Position numbers and translations under genes: made by a program
Assembly: GCA_018830325.1 (NCBI GenBank)
Contig: JAHJSQ010000037.1
Span: 1 to 32,895 of the forward strand
From: Gammaproteobacteria bacterium
Lineage (GTDB): Bacteria > Pseudomonadota > Gammaproteobacteria > Methylococcales > Methylomonadaceae
Direction of reading: 5' to 3'
DNA: 32,895 bases
Part shown: in pieces, positions 31,532 through 32,895 of the stretch
Position numbering within the stretch: the first letter of the stretch is position 1
Layout of the letters: every line of letters begins with the position of its first letter
The notes under the pieces: generated by a model
Database searches by the model: none
Told to the model about the DNA's origin: nothing
What the model saw: the letters and a program-made list of their open reading frames with translations, nothing else

Positions 31532-32662
31532 ATGTTTAAAAAATTCCTAAGCAAAATGACTCCGGCTCAAGCTAAGCAGGATGCCGGTGAGTCGTTGCTC
31601 GTTGAATATCGATGGCGGGTTGAACAAGGTCTTATCGAGTATGATCCAGCCCAGGTCGAGGCATTGCATTATCTTCAGGAAATGCTGGATAAATTGACAT
31701 CCGAAAATCGGTCAGGATTTTTGAGGCTGCCTTCGACGCGCGGAAAACCTTGCAAGAATTTGTATATCTACGGCGGAGTCGGACGAGGCAAGTCGATGTT
31801 GATGGATTTATTTTACGACCATTGTCCGATTCAGGAAAAACGCCGGGTTCATTTCCATACGTTCATACTGGAAGTTCATGAGTTTTCTCATCGTTGGCGT
31901 CAGGAAAAAAAACAGGACGTCATTCATTCGCTGGCCGCTGAAATTAATGCCTCGACAAAACTGCTTTGTTTCGACGAGTTTCATGTGATTGATGTCGCCA
32001 ATGCCGTTATTTTGGATCGTTTGTTCAGCCGTTTATTCGATCTCGGTACCGTCGTTGTGACCACTTCAAACCGGCATCCCGATGATTTATACCAAGGCGG
32101 ATTAGTTCCGGAGCTGTTTTTAAAGTTCATTGAGCTGTTGAAGGCTTCGGCAGATGTCGTTGAGCTCGTTGCCAAACACGATTATCGCTTGACTCGTATT
32201 CACGGCGCTGAAATAACCTATTTTTACCCGCTTGACGAACACGCGGCTTCGGCTTTAGAGCAGTGTTACCGCGAAATGACCCATTCGGCACCGCTAAAGC
32301 CTTACAGTCTTAAGGTGTTGGGTAGAAATGTCGTACTGAGAGCCGCTCATGGCGATGTGGCGTTGACCACCTTTGATGAAATGTGCCGGCAGCCTTTAGG
32401 GCCGGCCGATTATTTGAAAATCGTGCAAGCTTTCAGGGTCGTGATTGTATCCGGCATTCCGAGATTCGGTTTTGATAATCACGACGAGGCCAAGCGTTTT
32501 TCGACATTGGTCGATGCTTTGTATTTTCATAAAGTCATTCTTATTTGCAGTGCCGAGGCTCCGGCTAGAGAGCTCTATGACGAGAACATACGCGCATTTT
32601 TCCTGAAGCGTACTGTTTCGCGATTGATCGAAATGCAGTCAGATTATTATTTAAAGCGGTGA
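31532..32662 (+). CDS. zapE: Cell division protein ZapE (AFG1-like ATPase)
   Basis: A 376-residue AFG1/ZapE-family ATPase. It has Walker A GGVGRGKS (81-88), Walker B LLCFDEFHVID (144-154), a TTSNRHPDDLY segment with the sensor Asn, and the C-terminal family signature DALYFHK. In E. coli ZapE acts on FtsZ at the division ring under some stresses and the yeast homologue Afg1 works with mitochondrial proteases. Length is normal. No strong ribosome-binding site is seen before the ATG. The stop is followed within ten bases by a heptamer array. Confidence 0.94.
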   Translation: MFKKFLSKMTPAQAKQDAGESLLVEYRWRVEQGLIEYDPAQVEALHYLQEMLDKLTSENRSGFLRLPSTRGKPCKNLYIYGGVGRGKSMLMDLFYDHCPIQEKRRVHFHTFILEVHEFSHRWRQEKKQDVIHSLAAEINASTKLLCFDEFHVIDVANAVILDRLFSRLFDLGTVVVTTSNRHPDDLYQGGLVPELFLKFIELLKASADVVELVAKHDYRLTRIHGAEITYFYPLDEHAASALEQCYREMTHSAPLKPYSLKVLGRNVVLRAAHGDVALTTFDEMCRQPLGPADYLKIVQAFRVVIVSGIPRFGFDNHDEAKRFSTLVDALYFHKVILICSAEAPARELYDENIRAFFLKRTVSRLIEMQSDYYLKR

Positions 32663-32671
32663 GGAGTAAGC

Positions 32672-32741
32672 AGGAAAGAGGAAAGAGGAAAGAGGAAAGA
32701 GGAAAGAGGAAAGAGGAAAGAGGAAATTAGGACTTGACAAG
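32672..32741. repeat. Purine-rich heptamer array (AGGAAAG) ending in CTTGACAAG
   Basis: Seven perfect AGGAAAG units run from 32672 to 32720, with a degenerate eighth. The 9-bp palindrome CTTGACAAG follows at 32733-32741. All purines are on the plus strand. This is the left half of a second copy of the composite repeat seen at 10818-10895. Confidence 0.85.
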
Positions 32742-32763
32742 CGTATGAAATGCCGCATCATTT

Positions 32764-32895
32764 CGCTAACCGCTAACCGCTAACCGCTAACCGCTAACCG
32801 CTAACCGCTAACCGCTAACCGCTAACCGCTAACCGCTAACCGCTAACCGCTAACCGCTAACCGCTAACCGCTAACCGCTAACCGCTAACCGCTAA
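32764..32895. repeat. Heptamer tandem array (CGCTAAC)n, cut by the window end
   Basis: About 18.9 perfect copies of the 7-mer CGCTAAC fill the last 132 bases, and the array may run on beyond the window. It has no spacers and cannot be a CRISPR array. It is the right half of the composite that starts at 32672, and corresponds to the two copies (CCGCTTA, CCGCTAA) at 10882-10895. Confidence 0.9.

Noticed and set aside
32764-32895. CRISPR array or telomere-like repeat
   Set aside because: The unit is only 7 bp and there are no spacers; a chromosome end cannot be inferred because the array simply meets the window edge.

Overview
The window looks like chromosomal DNA of a gammaproteobacterium of moderate GC content. 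Core genes rsmA (ksgA), pdxA, a YajD-type HNH protein and zapE point to Gammaproteobacteria. An archaeal-type nucleoside/nucleotide phosphorylase beside a phosphoribosyl-pyrophosphokinase, dense REP-like palindromes and the FHA-ABC/kinase locus suggest a type I methanotroph (Methylococcales). That genus-level guess is inference; no methane-oxidation gene is present.

Layout. 1-400: palindromic repeats and a terminator. 561-2883 (minus): PilZ protein, pdxA and rsmA; the last two overlap and end at a clear hairpin terminator. 3078-20081 (plus): a long co-oriented run. It holds two small membrane or exported proteins; DUF2760 protein overlapping a divergent Hsp70; a second Hsp70 with a DUF3731-type tail; an SPFH protein with a GYF-like end; a double zinc-ribbon membrane protein; a two-FHA ABCG-type transporter; a zinc-ribbon Ser/Thr kinase with one membrane span and a Lys-Pro-rich tail; an exported von Willebrand A protein; a glycine-zipper lipoprotein; an M48 metallopeptidase; and a PP2C phosphatase. 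20113-24855 (minus): a TonB-dependent receptor, a YfiR-type periplasmic protein and a membrane GGDEF-EAL enzyme, tightly coupled. 24856-26444: non-coding, repeat-rich. 26445-28028 (minus): an APH-like/P-loop kinase fusion lying between two direct copies of a composite repeat. 28487-32662 (plus): phosphorylase, PRPP synthetase-like protein, YajD-like HNH protein and ZapE. The window ends in two 7-bp tandem arrays.

How the genes may work together. The 3.4-20.1 kb run reads as an envelope and protein-quality signalling locus. A kinase (writer), FHA domains (readers) and PP2C (eraser) sit with chaperones, an SPFH scaffold and exported envelope proteins. The FHA-ABC/kinase pair resembles mycobacterial Rv1747/PknF, the vWA/kinase/PP2C set recalls the TerY-P triad, and the SPFH/zinc-ribbon pair recalls Bacillus YdjI/YdjG. 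Assembly of all of these in one locus is the best candidate here for an undescribed system. The TonB receptor-YfiR-GGDEF/EAL operon looks like a ligand-gated variant of the YfiBNR c-di-GMP circuit, and the PilZ protein is a possible c-di-GMP receptor nearby.
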